Assembly (NCBI GenBank): GCA_022843145.1
Contig: JALHOF010000002.1
Span: 1-64,000 of the forward strand
Length of the DNA stretch: 64,000 nt
Source of the DNA: Hyphomicrobium sp.
GTDB lineage: Bacteria > Pseudomonadota > Alphaproteobacteria > Rhizobiales > Hyphomicrobiaceae
Reading direction: 5' to 3'
The notes under the pieces are model-generated. The model ran no database searches and was not told the DNA's origin. It worked only from the letters and a program-made list of their open reading frames with translations. Position numbers and translations under genes: made by a program. This document shows, in pieces, positions 1 through 8,140 of the stretch; position 1 is the stretch's first letter; every line of letters starts with the position of its first letter.

Positions 1-122
1 GCTCTGCAGAGCCTGCTTGTCTCGCTGTCTCATCGTGTCCCTCCGTGGGGTTACGATGAGCCGGAAACACTCCCCTACGCAATCAGCTCAATCTGTCCGA
101 CAGGTCCTGACGGCGAACAACG

Positions 123-971
123 ATGCGCGAAGTGGCGCCCGGCGACCTGATCTTGTCGTTCGTCGACACCCGCCTGGTCGTGATCGGAATCGCTCAGTCG
201 TATTGCTGGGAAAGCCCCAAACCGTCAGAGTTCGGCACCGCCGGCCAGAACTGGGAAGACGTCGGCTGGAGGGTGCGGGTCGCGTTCACACAACTTCTCA
301 ACCAGATCCGGCCCAAAGATCACATCGATATTCTCAGGCCCCTGCTGCCGGCCAAGTACTCGCCTCTACAGGTCAACGGCAACGGCCTGCAGTCGATCTA
401 TCTGGCAGAAATTCCCGAATTGCTCGCCGAGGTGCTGTTCGGGCTGATTGGCGCAGAGGTTGCGGCCATTGTTGCTGCTGGCGCAGCGGTTGAGCAGGTT
501 GTCGCCGATGATCTCGACACATGGGAAGTGAAGATCGAGCGCCGAATCGAGGAGGACGCGAGCATTTCCGATACCGATCGGCTCGCGCTCGTGCGGGCGC
601 GGCGTGGGCAAGGGCTCTTTCGCGATCGCGTGGCGCGCATCGAACAGCGATGTCGCATCACTGGCGTCGAAAACCCAACCCACCTCGTGGCAAGTCATTG
701 CAAGCCGTGGCGAGATGCCACCAACGAGGAGCGATTGGACGGCGAGAATGGTCTTCTTCTCACGCCGACGATCGATCACCTGTTCGATCGCGGCTTCATC
801 GGCTTCGAGAACGACGGGCGGCTCATTCTGTCGCCTGTTGCGCACAGACCTTCGCTGCAGCGCATGGGAATCAATGTGACAGCGCCGACCAGCGTGGGCT
901 CGTTCTCGAGTGGGCAGAAGGCGTTCTTAGAGTTCCATCGTCAGTCGGTTCTATTGCAGTCGTTGCGCTGA
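123..971 (+). CDS. HNH endonuclease domain protein, probably N-terminally truncated
   Basis: A 282-residue protein. The C-terminal third carries an HNH nuclease core: Cys in RCRITGV, then ASHCKPW, then an NGLLL...DHLFDRG segment that supplies the metal-binding His and Asp. The N-terminal half (MREVAPGDLILSFVDTR...) resembles the conserved domain that precedes HNH in this family. From memory, relatives have roughly 30 more residues before the MREVAPGD block; here an in-frame TGA lies 15 bases before the ATG and the reading frames upstream do not restore the missing part. It is probably a DNA-cutting defence or mobile-element enzyme that lost its extreme N-terminus, or it starts at this ATG. 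Substrate unknown. Confidence 0.75.
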   Translation: MREVAPGDLILSFVDTRLVVIGIAQSYCWESPKPSEFGTAGQNWEDVGWRVRVAFTQLLNQIRPKDHIDILRPLLPAKYSPLQVNGNGLQSIYLAEIPELLAEVLFGLIGAEVAAIVAAGAAVEQVVADDLDTWEVKIERRIEEDASISDTDRLALVRARRGQGLFRDRVARIEQRCRITGVENPTHLVASHCKPWRDATNEERLDGENGLLLTPTIDHLFDRGFIGFENDGRLILSPVAHRPSLQRMGINVTAPTSVGSFSSGQKAFLEFHRQSVLLQSLR

Positions 972-1088
972 GGCGCTCGCAGCGGCCCTACAGATGCGGC
1001 CGATTCTCGTGCTGGCAAACAGGAAGCCGAATGCAAGGCTGGTCGGGAACGCCAGTGCAATCGGCGATCTCGACGAGGGGGGCGCGAT

Positions 1089-1271
1089 ATGAACGAGCCC
1101 GACTTGGTACCTGATGGCGATCCTTGGGCTCAGTCGACGGCAGTGACATCCCAGGAGCGGACGAACCACGGCATGCAGTTCACGTCACGAGGCGTGCCGC
1201 CGGCCAATGTCTGGAACCGGAGGAACTGCGTCAATCAGAACGTCGATCTCCCCCACAGCCCCGAATTCTAA
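1089..1271 (+). CDS. Possible small protein of unknown function
   Basis: Between the HNH gene and the antitoxin lie about 325 bases with no recognisable gene. The only candidate is this 60-residue frame, preceded by a purine-rich GAGGGGGGCG ribosome-binding-like stretch about 4 bases before its ATG. The translation (MNEPDLVPDGDPWAQ...) shows no domain, signal peptide or membrane segment that I recognise. It may be a real small gene or chance coding between two island genes. Confidence 0.2.
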   Translation: MNEPDLVPDGDPWAQSTAVTSQERTNHGMQFTSRGVPPANVWNRRNCVNQNVDLPHSPEF

Positions 1272-1297
1272 GCCACGGCGAAGTTGAGGCGTTACTC

Positions 1298-2404
1298 TTA
1301 GAACTCCATGCGGCGTCTGAATTGCTTGTTAAGGGCACTGTTCCAGGCAATGAGTCCTTCCCGTTGCAGGCGGGCCAGGAGCAACGCGGGATCAATGTCG
1401 ATCTCGCGGGAGAATGTGGACAGCGCATTCGCGGAATAGCTGTCGGGCACGCGGCCGTAGCGATCTATGAAACGATTGACGGCGTCGGCAGGGATCAGCG
1501 TGTTTGCAGCGTGTTCATCGGCCTCCCGCTCCTCCAGCGAGCCGTCCTCGCCGTTCGTCACGTAATCAATAAAAAGCGTCTTTTTGCTGTGAAGCAGTAT
1601 GTGCATGGCTTCGTGGAACAGGGCGAACCAGAAGCGGCTTTCGTCCTTGAGGCGGTCGCTTAATATTATAATGGCCTTATCCTTGGTGGCCCAATAGGCA
1701 GCGCCGCGCAAACCGAGGCTGTGAAGATCGGGAATAAAGGCGACGGCAACGCCAGCGGCGGCGAGCGTCGATACGAGTTCATCGCGAAAGCGCGGCCATT
1801 GATGCCGCGTGAGTGTGCGTAGTTTTTTGAGGGCGTCCTTGAAACGGGTTTCGCTGTACGGCTCGCACTCAATTGTCGCGGCGGTGACATCGCCGAAGCG
1901 GAGCCAGGCGGCAACGGCATAGCCGTTTTGTTCGGTCCTTGCGGCCTTCTTGAATCGGGCGGCGGCGACGCGCTGCTCCCAATATTCTTCCCACGCGGCG
2001 ACGGAACTCACGCCAAAGAAGCTTAGAATCTTTTCGACGAGGTCGACCGGATCCTGCGTTGCGGGAATGAAGCCTTTTGACTGCATTTCCCGGTGGGGAA
2101 AGCGGCGGGCCCAGGCAATGCCGGCGGCGAGGCCCTGCCGCTCGCGCTCGCGCGCGGCGTGGAGCTGGTTGTTGGCTTCCCAGGAGAGCCAGAGCGAGGC
2201 GGAGATGTCGAGCACGCGCTCGAACTGCAGGGCGGTGTCTGGCGTGATGGCGGCCTTGCCGGCGATGATTTCGCTGATGGTCTTGGCCGGGCGGCCGCAG
2301 CGCGTGGCGAAGTCGGCCTTGCGGATACCGCGCTGATCGAGAACGTCCTCCAGATAGGCACCGGGCGGCTGCGAGTAGTTTGGGTTGAATGGCTTTGTGG
2401 TCAT
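1298..2404 (-). CDS. HigA-type HTH antitoxin fused to ImmA/IrrE metallopeptidase
   Basis: The first ~85 residues form an XRE/HigA-type helix-turn-helix (YLEDVLDQRGIRKADFA, then AKTISEIIAGKAAITPDTA). The C-terminal half is an ImmA/IrrE zinc peptidase with the HEAMH metal site in FHEAMHILLH. Such proteins repress their own operon and can cleave a partner or repressor. I place the start at the ATG at 2404, six bases after the toxin stop; an alternative TTG lies at 2413. The tight coupling to the HigB-like gene supports a toxin-antitoxin pair in which the antitoxin also carries a protease. The last residues (NSALNKQFRRRMEF) are basic. Whether the peptidase is active is not known. Confidence 0.85.
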   Translation of the reverse strand: MTTKPFNPNYSQPPGAYLEDVLDQRGIRKADFATRCGRPAKTISEIIAGKAAITPDTALQFERVLDISASLWLSWEANNQLHAARERERQGLAAGIAWARRFPHREMQSKGFIPATQDPVDLVEKILSFFGVSSVAAWEEYWEQRVAAARFKKAARTEQNGYAVAAWLRFGDVTAATIECEPYSETRFKDALKKLRTLTRHQWPRFRDELVSTLAAAGVAVAFIPDLHSLGLRGAAYWATKDKAIIILSDRLKDESRFWFALFHEAMHILLHSKKTLFIDYVTNGEDGSLEEREADEHAANTLIPADAVNRFIDRYGRVPDSYSANALSTFSREIDIDPALLLARLQREGLIAWNSALNKQFRRRMEF

Positions 2405-2409
2405 GTGGA

Positions 2410-2733
2410 TCAACGGCCCCCCTCGCCGATGGCAAAGATCTCGATCGCATCCGCGTCGTCGAGATCGGAACGCGCGCCGCTGTCGCGGCGGCGGGCGTGG
2501 AAGTAAATGCGCCCCGCCTCGCGCGCGCAGACCGACATGGCGCGCGGCCCGTAGGTGGGCTCCGGCCGGCGTCGGTCGGGCGGCTGCACCGTAACGTCAC
2601 GGAGTGTCGGCGCGTTCCAGAGCGCCAGCAGGCGCCGTTCGACGACGAGGCCGTGCCGGCCGAAGCGAGCGGCCAACAATTCACGGCAGTTGCACAGCGC
2701 GCGCAACGCGTCGGTCTCAAAGGTCAGAAGCAT
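2410..2733 (-). CDS. HigB/RelE-like toxin
   Basis: A 107-residue protein starting at the ATG at 2733 (MLLTFETDALRAL). Small size, position directly before a HigA-type antitoxin, and scattered features (short helix, RLLALWNAPTLRDV, then GRIYFHARRRDSG near the C-terminus) suggest a RelE/ParE-fold mRNA interferase. The similarity is weaker than for a typical HigB, so the call rests partly on context. It ends at 2410, just before the antitoxin ATG, so the two are translationally coupled. It is transcribed away from the ubiquitin-like operon, leaving a divergent promoter region of about 180 bases. Confidence 0.55.
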   Translation of the reverse strand: MLLTFETDALRALCNCRELLAARFGRHGLVVERRLLALWNAPTLRDVTVQPPDRRRPEPTYGPRAMSVCAREAGRIYFHARRRDSGARSDLDDADAIEIFAIGEGGR

Positions 2734-2876
2734 GATCAAGGTGCGCCCCGCCCGCACCCGAGCGAATCGGACGCGGCCCCCAAGAATCGGACGCCGGGGC
2801 CTTGAGGTCAAGACGTAATCCTTCACCCATGCCGTTATGGTTTCTCTTGACCGGCTGCACGCGAATCCGTTATTCA

Positions 2877-2891
2877 TAACCCTATGGGTTA
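2877..2891. promoter_or_regulatory. Inverted repeat between toxin-antitoxin and ubiquitin-like operons
   Basis: TAACCC-TAT-GGGTTA is a 6-bp perfect inverted repeat with a 3-base spacer, ending 21 bases before the multi-ubiquitin ATG. It lies in the divergent region between the HigB-like gene and the multi-ubiquitin gene, so it could be an operator for the HTH antitoxin controlling one or both sides. This is a position-based inference. Confidence 0.4.
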
Positions 2892-2912
2892 AGCCAAAAG
2901 GAGTGGAAGTTC

Positions 2913-3593
2913 ATGGGTCACGAGCAGATGCACGGGATCGTCGTGCGCGACGAGCGGTTCGAGAAGCGGATGGTGGCCTTCCACGGCGCCGCGGCTACCG
3001 GACGGGCAATCCTCGCCGCGGCCGGCGTGGGGCCTTTGGAAGAGTACGTTGTCCTGCAGCACCTGCCCTCGGGCGAGCTCGAGGACGTGCGGCCGGACGA
3101 GAGCGTCGATCTCGCCGCGGGCTCGCGCGAGTTTTTCGTGATCCGCGGCTCCGAGATGTTCGCCTTTTATGTCAATCAGCTGAGCCTGCGGTGGCCGCGT
3201 GGCGTCATCGGCGGGTGCGGGATCCGTTTCCTGGCGCGGGTCGGCGACGATCACGAGCTGGTGCAGGTCCGCGAGGGGCACGGCGAGAAGGTCATCGAGC
3301 CGGACGACGAGGTTCGCATCGAGAAAGCCGGCGTCGAGCGCTTCGTGACGCGGCCGCGGCTCGCGACGATCATCGTCAATGGCCGGCAGAAGCGGGTACC
3401 GCTTGCGCCGATCAGCTTCGAGGCGGTGGTCGCGCTCGCCTTCGAAAACCCGCCCACCGGGGACGGTGTGCAGTTCACGGTCCAGTACACGCGTGGTCCC
3501 GAGCAGAACCCTTCGGGGGCGCTTGTCGAGGGGCAGTCGGTCATGGTGCGCAACGGGATGGAATTCGATGTCACGTCTACGAATCGCTCGTAA
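2913..3593 (+). CDS. Multi-ubiquitin domain protein (three tandem ubiquitin-like folds)
   Basis: A 226-residue protein of the bacterial multiubiquitin family. I read three beta-grasp-like segments: about residues 14-85 (YVVLQHLPSGELEDVRPDES...), 85-150 (FYVNQLSLRWP..., then EKVIEPDDEVRIEKAG) and 147-224 (IIVNGRQKRVP..., then QFTVQYTRGP). Family members are proposed to be modifiers or precursors processed by partner E1-like and peptidase proteins. Here it is followed at once by a ThiF-family E1 (26-base overlap) and a DUF6527 protein. The C-terminus ends in TSTNRS and lacks the diglycine expected for a classical conjugatable ubiquitin. Start supported by GGAG nine bases upstream of the ATG. 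Cytoplasmic, no signal peptide. Target unknown. Confidence 0.85.
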   Translation: MGHEQMHGIVVRDERFEKRMVAFHGAAATGRAILAAAGVGPLEEYVVLQHLPSGELEDVRPDESVDLAAGSREFFVIRGSEMFAFYVNQLSLRWPRGVIGGCGIRFLARVGDDHELVQVREGHGEKVIEPDDEVRIEKAGVERFVTRPRLATIIVNGRQKRVPLAPISFEAVVALAFENPPTGDGVQFTVQYTRGPEQNPSGALVEGQSVMVRNGMEFDVTSTNRS

Positions 3594-4746
3594 TTCGGAC
3601 CTGCTCCGGCTTCAGAATGAGGGCTATGACCTTGAGCTGCGCGCCGGCGGGGCTCTCCTCCTGGTGCGCGACGTGCCCTATGTGACGAAGGCACGGGCGG
3701 TCGCCCGCGGCACGCTGGTCGTCAAGCTGGCGCTTGCCGGCGACGCGACGGTGCCTCCCGGCGACCACACGGCCTGCTGGATCGGCGAGCATCCGTGCGA
3801 CCGCGAGGGCCGAAAGATCACCAGCATCGAGAACGGCTCGCCGCCGCAGGATCTGGGCGACGGCGTGCGCGTGGACTTCATGTTCTCGGCCAAGGCGGCC
3901 TATCGGGACCACTACCACAAGGTCACCACCTATATCGGCCGCATCGCGGGCGAGGCCTCGGTGGTCGAGCCCGGCGTTACGTCGCAGACGTTCCCGACGA
4001 TCGCCGAGGACGGGAAGGATGCGGTGTTCAAAGTCGTCGACACGGCCTCTTCGCGCGCCGGCATCGGCGCGATGAACGATCGCTTTGCGGGACAGCGCAT
4101 CGGCATCGTCGGGCTCGGCGGGACGGGCTCGCACGTGCTCGACCTCACCGCCAAGACGGTCGTAACCGAGATTCACCTCTTCGATGGAGACCGGTTCCTC
4201 AACCACAACGCCTTCCGAGCGCCCGGGGCGGCGGGGCTCGAGGATCTGCGGAAACGGCCTTTCAAGGTCGACCACTTCGCCGAGCTGTACGGGCGGATGC
4301 GCAACGGCATCATCCCCCACGCGCACTATCTTGACGCCGGCAACGTGGCATTGCTCGATCCGCTGGATTTCGTGTTCGTGTGCGTGGATTCCGGGGGTGC
4401 CAAGCGCGCGATCGTGGAACACCTGGTCGCGACCGGCAAAGCGTTCGTCGAGGTCGGCATGGGCGTGGTGGAGACGGAGGGCAAGCTGGGCGGTATCGTG
4501 CGCAGCGTGCTCAGCCGGGCCGAGAGCCGCGATGAAGCGGCGCGGCATATTTCCTATGCGCATGAGGACGGCGGCGCCAACGCCTATGCCACCAACATCC
4601 AGGTGGCGGAGCTCAACGCCATGAATGCCGCGCAGGCTGTGCTGCTTTGGAAGCTGCATTGCGGGTTCTATCACGACACGCGCAAAGCCTATCTGCGGAG
4701 CTACTCGATTCCATCGGGCGAGATGGTGGTGCAGGGTCTCGGCTGA
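3568..4746 (+). CDS. ThiF-family E1-like adenylyltransferase with DUF6791 N-domain
   Basis: A 392-residue protein. Residues ~1-150 match the DUF6791 type of domain; residues ~175-392 form a Rossmann-like ThiF/E1 domain with the nucleotide loop GLGGTGSH (~182-189), acidic FDGD (~205-208) and NHNAFR (~212-217, the Asn/Arg pair of E1 ATP sites). Known relatives adenylate the C-terminus of a ubiquitin-like protein. Cys272 in FVCVD and Cys365 are candidate reactive thiols, but no canonical E1 catalytic-cysteine domain is evident. The ATG at 3568 overlaps the multi-ubiquitin gene and the stop overlaps the next start by one base, so all three genes should be co-translated. No E2 gene is present in the window. 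Confidence 0.85.
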   Translation: MSRLRIARNSDLLRLQNEGYDLELRAGGALLLVRDVPYVTKARAVARGTLVVKLALAGDATVPPGDHTACWIGEHPCDREGRKITSIENGSPPQDLGDGVRVDFMFSAKAAYRDHYHKVTTYIGRIAGEASVVEPGVTSQTFPTIAEDGKDAVFKVVDTASSRAGIGAMNDRFAGQRIGIVGLGGTGSHVLDLTAKTVVTEIHLFDGDRFLNHNAFRAPGAAGLEDLRKRPFKVDHFAELYGRMRNGIIPHAHYLDAGNVALLDPLDFVFVCVDSGGAKRAIVEHLVATGKAFVEVGMGVVETEGKLGGIVRSVLSRAESRDEAARHISYAHEDGGANAYATNIQVAELNAMNAAQAVLLWKLHCGFYHDTRKAYLRSYSIPSGEMVVQGLG

Positions 4747-5180
4747 TGCGGCGGATGACAATCACACACACGTTCGTGGAATATATTCCTGAGCGGATGG
4801 AGCCGGGGGTCTTGTACATCTCCCGGCGCTACGCCACGGCCTCGCATTTGTGCTGTTGCGGCTGCGGGCTGGAGGTGGTGACGCCGCTGAACCCGGACAA
4901 ATGGCGTCTCCTCGATCGCGATGGCGCTGTCTCGCTGTTTCCATCGATCGGCAATTGGAGCTTTCCGTGCCAGTCACACTACTGGATCGATGGCGACCGC
5001 GTCCGTTGGGCGGCTGCGATGTCGGCAGTGCAGATCGCCCGTGTGCAGGCTCGTGACCGCGCTGATGTCCTGGAAGGGGCTCGGGCGCCCGTGACCAAGA
5101 TGCAGAGGGCCCCGAGTCGCAGCATGTTGGTGGGATGGATGACGGCAGCCGTTGCGCGCATACGGCACTGGTTCGGCTGA
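4746..5180 (+). CDS. DUF6527 family putative zinc-binding protein
   Basis: A 144-residue protein starting at the ATG that overlaps the E1 stop (TGATG). The signature is a cysteine-rich block (HLCCCGCG), then KWRLLDRDG and PSIGNWSFPCQSHYWI. The Cys/His pattern suggests a bound metal, probably zinc. I know this family as a small partner of DUF6791-ThiF genes in bacterial ubiquitin-like operons; its activity is not established. By position it could replace the missing E2, E3 or JAB peptidase, or act as an adaptor. The basic C-terminal ~45 residues (RAPSRSMLVGWMTAAVARIRHW) may associate with membrane or nucleic acid. Confidence 0.75.
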   Translation: MRRMTITHTFVEYIPERMEPGVLYISRRYATASHLCCCGCGLEVVTPLNPDKWRLLDRDGAVSLFPSIGNWSFPCQSHYWIDGDRVRWAAAMSAVQIARVQARDRADVLEGARAPVTKMQRAPSRSMLVGWMTAAVARIRHWFG

Positions 5181-5283
5181 CCCTGCCCCCATCTTGCCCT
5201 CGGTCATAACGAGAGTCCGTTCTGGTTTTGAGCTTGACCCCGTTTCTGGACCAGTCTGAGCCAGAATTTTCCGCCTCTTTCGC

Positions 5284-5766
5284 TCATGGCGGGCTCGTGG
5301 CCGATGAGCGTTTCACCAGTGCGGCCGGCGTCTCGTAGCCGATCGCGCTGTGCGGACGGACGTCATTATAGTCTCTACGCCAACGCTCGCATTTTCGCCG
5401 CGCGTCGGCAAGGCTCAGGAACCAGTGCGCCGATAGGCACTCGGCGCGGAACTTCCCGTTCAGGCTCTCGATGAACGCGTTGTCGGTCGGCTTGCCCGGC
5501 CGTGAGAAGTCGAGTTCGACACCGCGCGCGTAGGCCCACAGGTCGAGGTCCTTCGAGATGAACTCTGGTCCCTGATCGACGCGGATCGACTTTGGATAGC
5601 CGGTCTCCCGGCACACCGCTTCCAGCGTCGCGACGACGTCGGCGCCCGTGTAGCGTTCGCGCACATCGATTGCCGGGACATACCGCGTGAAGGCATCGAT
5701 CACCGTCAGAATGCGGATCTTGCGGCCGTCGTAGAGCTGGTCGTGGACGAGGCTGGCGCTCTCATG
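5284..5766 (-). pseudogene. IS3-family transposase OrfB, C-terminal fragment
   Basis: The reading frame keeps the second half of an IS3-type DDE transposase: LTVIDAFTRYVPAIDV, then VDQGPEFISKD (second Asp), then FIESLNGKFRAECL (catalytic Glu), ending YNDVRPHSAIGY. The N-terminal half, including the first catalytic Asp, is missing. The frame continues past about 5766 only as out-of-phase sequence of the neighbouring IS91-type transposase, so the gene was cut at that junction. No matching orfA is visible. Inactive remnant. Confidence 0.85.
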
Positions 5767-6980
5767 AGGTGTCGATCCTGATCGGAGCTGTCGCGGGCGG
5801 ACGGCGCGGCGGTGCGACGCCGTCGAAGGTCTCGATGATGCGCATTCGTCCACCACAGCACGGGCAGGGGCGCGCGAGCACCGCCAGCGCTTCAGCTCCG
5901 TCGGCACCGTCGCAGTCCTCGACCGGCGGCGGCACGGCAACCGCAAGCAACTCGCGCATGCGGGCGAGGCTCTCGGCGCGGGCCGTGTTGGCGAAGAGGC
6001 CGTAATGACGGATGCGGTGCAGGCCCTTCGGCAACACGTGGATGAGGAAGCGGCGGATGAACTCGTGCGCGTCGACCGTCATCGCCTTGTAGCGGTCGCG
6101 GCCCTCGAACCGGTAATCCTTCCACTTGAAGGTGACGCTGCGATCGTCGGTCCGCAGCAGGCGACTGTTGGAGATCGCCACGCGGTGCGTGTAGCGCGAG
6201 AGATAGGCGAGCACGGACTTCGGCCCGGCGAACGGTCGCTTGGAGTAAGACGAACCAGCGCGTGACCTTCAGCGGCTTTAGGAACGCGGCGAAGGCCTTG
6301 GCATCGGCGAGGGCCGTATACTTGCCGTGGAAGGTGAGCCTGCCGGCCGCATGTGCAGCGAAGAGCCTCTCCAGCATCAAACGCCGGAACAGCTTGGACA
6401 GCACCAGCACCGGCAGGAAGAAGTCGGGTTTCTTCGCGATCCACCTCTTGCCGTCGAGCGAGATGCCGCCGCCGGGCACGATCATGTGCACGTGCGGATG
6501 GTGCGTCATGGCCGAGCCCCAGGTGTGCAGCACCGATGTGATAGCGATCTTCGCGCCCATTTGCCTGGGGTCGGCGGCGATGGTGAGCAGCGTGTCGGCG
6601 CTCGTCCGCATCAGCAGATCGTAGATCACGGCCTTGTTCTGGTAGGCGATGTCGGCGATCGCCGCCGGCAGCGTGAACACGATGTGGAAGTACGGCACGG
6701 GCAGAAGTTCCGCCTCGCGCGCTTCCAGCCAGTCGCGCGCCGCGCCGGCCTGGCAGCCGGGGCAGTGGCGGTTGCGGCAGCTGTTATAGGCGATGAGCGT
6801 GTGGGCGCAGTCGTCGTTCTCACAACGCGCGACGTGCCCGCCGAGGGCTGCCGTGCGACAGCTCTCGATGGCGCCCATCACCTTCAACTGGCCGAGGCTC
6901 ACATGACCCCGGTTGGCGTCGCGCCAAGCGGGGCCATGGTCGCGGAACACGTCCGCGACCTTCAGGGCAAGCTGAGCCAT
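5762..6980 (-). pseudogene. IS91-family transposase, frameshifted
   Basis: The N-terminal part reads cleanly from 6980 (MAQLALKVADVFRDHGPAW), with a Cys-rich zinc region (CRNRHCPGCQ), then HPHVHMIVPGGG (HUH-type metal site). At about 6247-6249 an extra T in GTCTTACTCC shifts the frame: expected residues RWFVYSKRPFAG continue only in the next frame, which runs as YLSRYTHRVAISN, FEGRDRYK and IRHYGLF to the stop at 5762. Rolling-circle transposase, probably inactive unless the shift is suppressed. The conserved residues on both sides argue the mutation is recent. Confidence 0.85.
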
Positions 6981-6992
6981 GATCGCCGCCCG

Positions 6993-7880
6993 CTACCGGG
7001 GCGACTCCGAAGATGGCGGCAACAGCCGATCGAGCGGGCTCGTGACGGCGCGCAAGGTGTTGATCGCAACCTGCGTGTAGCGCGCCGTCGTGTCGAGCTT
7101 GGCGTGGCCGAGCAGAACCTGGATCACGCGCACGTCGGTGTGCGCTTCGAGCAGATGTGTCGCGAACGAGTGCCGCAGCGTGTGCGGCGTCACCCAAGAG
7201 CCGAGCCCGGCCGCCGCAGCGGCCATGTGGCAGGCGCGGTTTAACTGACGCGCGGTCATCGGCCGGATCGGATCCTGTCCCGGAAACAGCCAGCCTTGCG
7301 ACCGGCACTGTAGCCACCACGCTCGCAGCAGCTCCAGCAGTTGCGGCGAGAGCAGCGCGTGACGGTCCTTGCGGCCCTTCCCCATCTCGACGCCGATCAG
7401 CATGCGTTTGCTGTCGATGTCGCTGACGCGCAGCATGACGACCTCGCCGCCGCGCAATCCCGCACCGTAGGCAATGCTCAAGGCCGCCTTGTACTTGAGC
7501 CCCGGCCCTGGCGCAGCCTCCAGGAGCCGCCCGACATCCTCGGGTGAGAGAATGCGCGGCAGCTTGCGGGGATAGTGGGTGCGAGCCAGCTGGTTGGCGA
7601 GATCGGCCCGGCCGAGCGTAATGGTGAAAAAGAACCGCAGCGCCGAGGCTTGCGTGTTCATCTTCGGCGGCTGCGCGCCGCTCTCGACCTGGGCGAGCTG
7701 GAAACGGCGCAGATCATCGCCGGTGGCCGTATCGGGCGAGCGGCCGAGAAACCTCGCCAAGGCCTCGACGTGGCGGATATAGTCGTTCTGCGTCTTGTCG
7801 CTGAACCGGCGGACGGCCATGTCGGTCAGCATGCGACGACGCAGATCGCTGATGGGCTTCTCGAAACGAGGGTCGGTCAT
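6993..7880 (-). CDS. Tyrosine recombinase of IS91-type element
   Basis: A 295-residue phage-type integrase. N-terminal SAM-like core-binding domain (KTQNDYIRHVEALARFLGR), then catalytic domain with Arg in GAGLRGGEV, TPHTLRHSFATHLLE (His-x-x-Arg), LLGHAKLDTTARYTQV (His and nucleophile Tyr). Its start is 12 bases ahead of nothing else on this strand; it is followed by the IS91 transposase after 12 bases, so the two are one unit. This recombinase family is common beside IS91-type transposases, where its exact role is unclear. It appears intact. Confidence 0.88.
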   Translation of the reverse strand: MTDPRFEKPISDLRRRMLTDMAVRRFSDKTQNDYIRHVEALARFLGRSPDTATGDDLRRFQLAQVESGAQPPKMNTQASALRFFFTITLGRADLANQLARTHYPRKLPRILSPEDVGRLLEAAPGPGLKYKAALSIAYGAGLRGGEVVMLRVSDIDSKRMLIGVEMGKGRKDRHALLSPQLLELLRAWWLQCRSQGWLFPGQDPIRPMTARQLNRACHMAAAAAGLGSWVTPHTLRHSFATHLLEAHTDVRVIQVLLGHAKLDTTARYTQVAINTLRAVTSPLDRLLPPSSESPR

Positions 7881-8140
7881 CGGGGGCTCCTGGTCTTGAG
7901 GTTGGAGGTTCGGAACCCCTCGATCCTCAAGACGGGACGCCTGCCCCGTTAACGCGTGCTCATCTGTTGGTTAGCGATGCCCTCGCCACGCGCTCCGCCC
8001 CCGCGCGCAGCGCCATCCCGCGGTAGCGGGTTCGTTCTGTGACCCGAAGCAGTCCTCAGCCGGAAGTGCGAAGCGGACCTTAACTCTTCTGCTTTTGGTG
8101 TTTGAACGGAAGTCGCGCACGGAGGCGTGAAGGGCGGCGG

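Larger units (their letters stand above)
5762..7960. mobile_element. IS91-type element (frameshifted transposase plus tyrosine recombinase)
   Basis: Adjacent minus-strand genes for an HUH-type IS91 transposase and a phage-type integrase, a known pairing in this family. The left boundary lies at the IS3 fragment (about 5762), immediately at the transposase stop, so the usual terminal sequence beyond the gene appears missing and this end is probably truncated. The right boundary is uncertain; about 80 bases upstream of the recombinase there is a partly palindromic stretch (CTTGAGG...CCTCAAG, about 7894-7930). The element separates the ubiquitin-like operon from the copper block. Confidence 0.7.

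Noticed and set aside
5762-6980. Programmed frameshift in the IS91 transposase.
   Set aside because: No slippery heptamer or downstream structure is evident; one extra T fits a mutation better.
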